7,101 bases of DNA, taken from assembly GCA_018711785.1 (NCBI GenBank), contig DVHW01000125.1:1-7101 (forward strand), given 5' to 3'. The notes below the pieces were generated by a model. That model searched no databases, had not been told where the DNA came from, and was given only the letters and a program-made list of their open reading frames with translations. Shown one piece after another: positions 5,604 to 7,101 of this stretch. Source of the stretch: Candidatus Galloscillospira excrementavium (GTDB lineage: Bacteria; Bacillota; Clostridia; Oscillospirales; Oscillospiraceae). The translations under genes were made by a program, and so were the position numbers. How positions within the stretch are numbered: position 1 is the stretch's first letter; each line of letters starts with the position of its first letter.

Positions 5604-5624
5604 TGCTGGTTTCCGTGCTCAGGC

Positions 5625-7101
<1,477 letters not shown>

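Overview
The window is ordinary chromosomal housekeeping DNA from a high-GC member of the Bacillota, most likely a gut Clostridia/Oscillospiraceae relative (Flavonifractor/Lawsonibacter-like). This placement rests on the alr-ndoA (EndoA) linkage known from Bacillus, an RpoC without the long insertion that proteobacteria carry in the trigger loop, strong AGGAGG-type ribosome binding sites and very GC-rich coding sequence. The taxonomy is inference; no marker was searched.

Layout. The left half is transcribed leftward: alr (alanine racemase, 2327-1194), then ndoA/mazF (EndoA-type mRNA interferase, 986-621), then the start of a secreted protein of unknown function (528 to beyond the left edge). 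A 256-bp divergent intergenic region (2328-2583) holds a leftward promoter for alr, whose leader begins with a perfect 10-bp hairpin, and a rightward extended -10 promoter. The latter drives a two-gene operon with a 4-base overlap: a small phasin-like coiled-coil protein (2584-2958) and a UbiB/AarF (ABC1) atypical kinase with two C-terminal membrane segments (2955-4526).

The right half is again leftward: the C-terminal 491 residues of RpoC (7101-5625), a strong terminator, then gluQRS (glutamyl-Q tRNA(Asp) synthetase, 5540-4566). ubiB and gluQRS converge on a 46-bp perfect palindrome (4535-4580) that should terminate from both sides and that contains the last five codons of gluQRS.

The genes do not form one pathway. 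They cover cell-wall precursor supply (alr), RNA decay (ndoA), a probable membrane lipid/quinone or envelope function (phasin-like plus ubiB), tRNA modification (gluQRS) and transcription (rpoC). I found no mobile element, CRISPR array, tRNA or rRNA, and no clearly new system. The points most worth a second look are the gene-overlapping palindrome, the absence of an EndoAI-like antitoxin gene between alr and ndoA, the structured alr leader, the placement of gluQRS directly behind the rpoC terminator, and the unidentified secreted protein.
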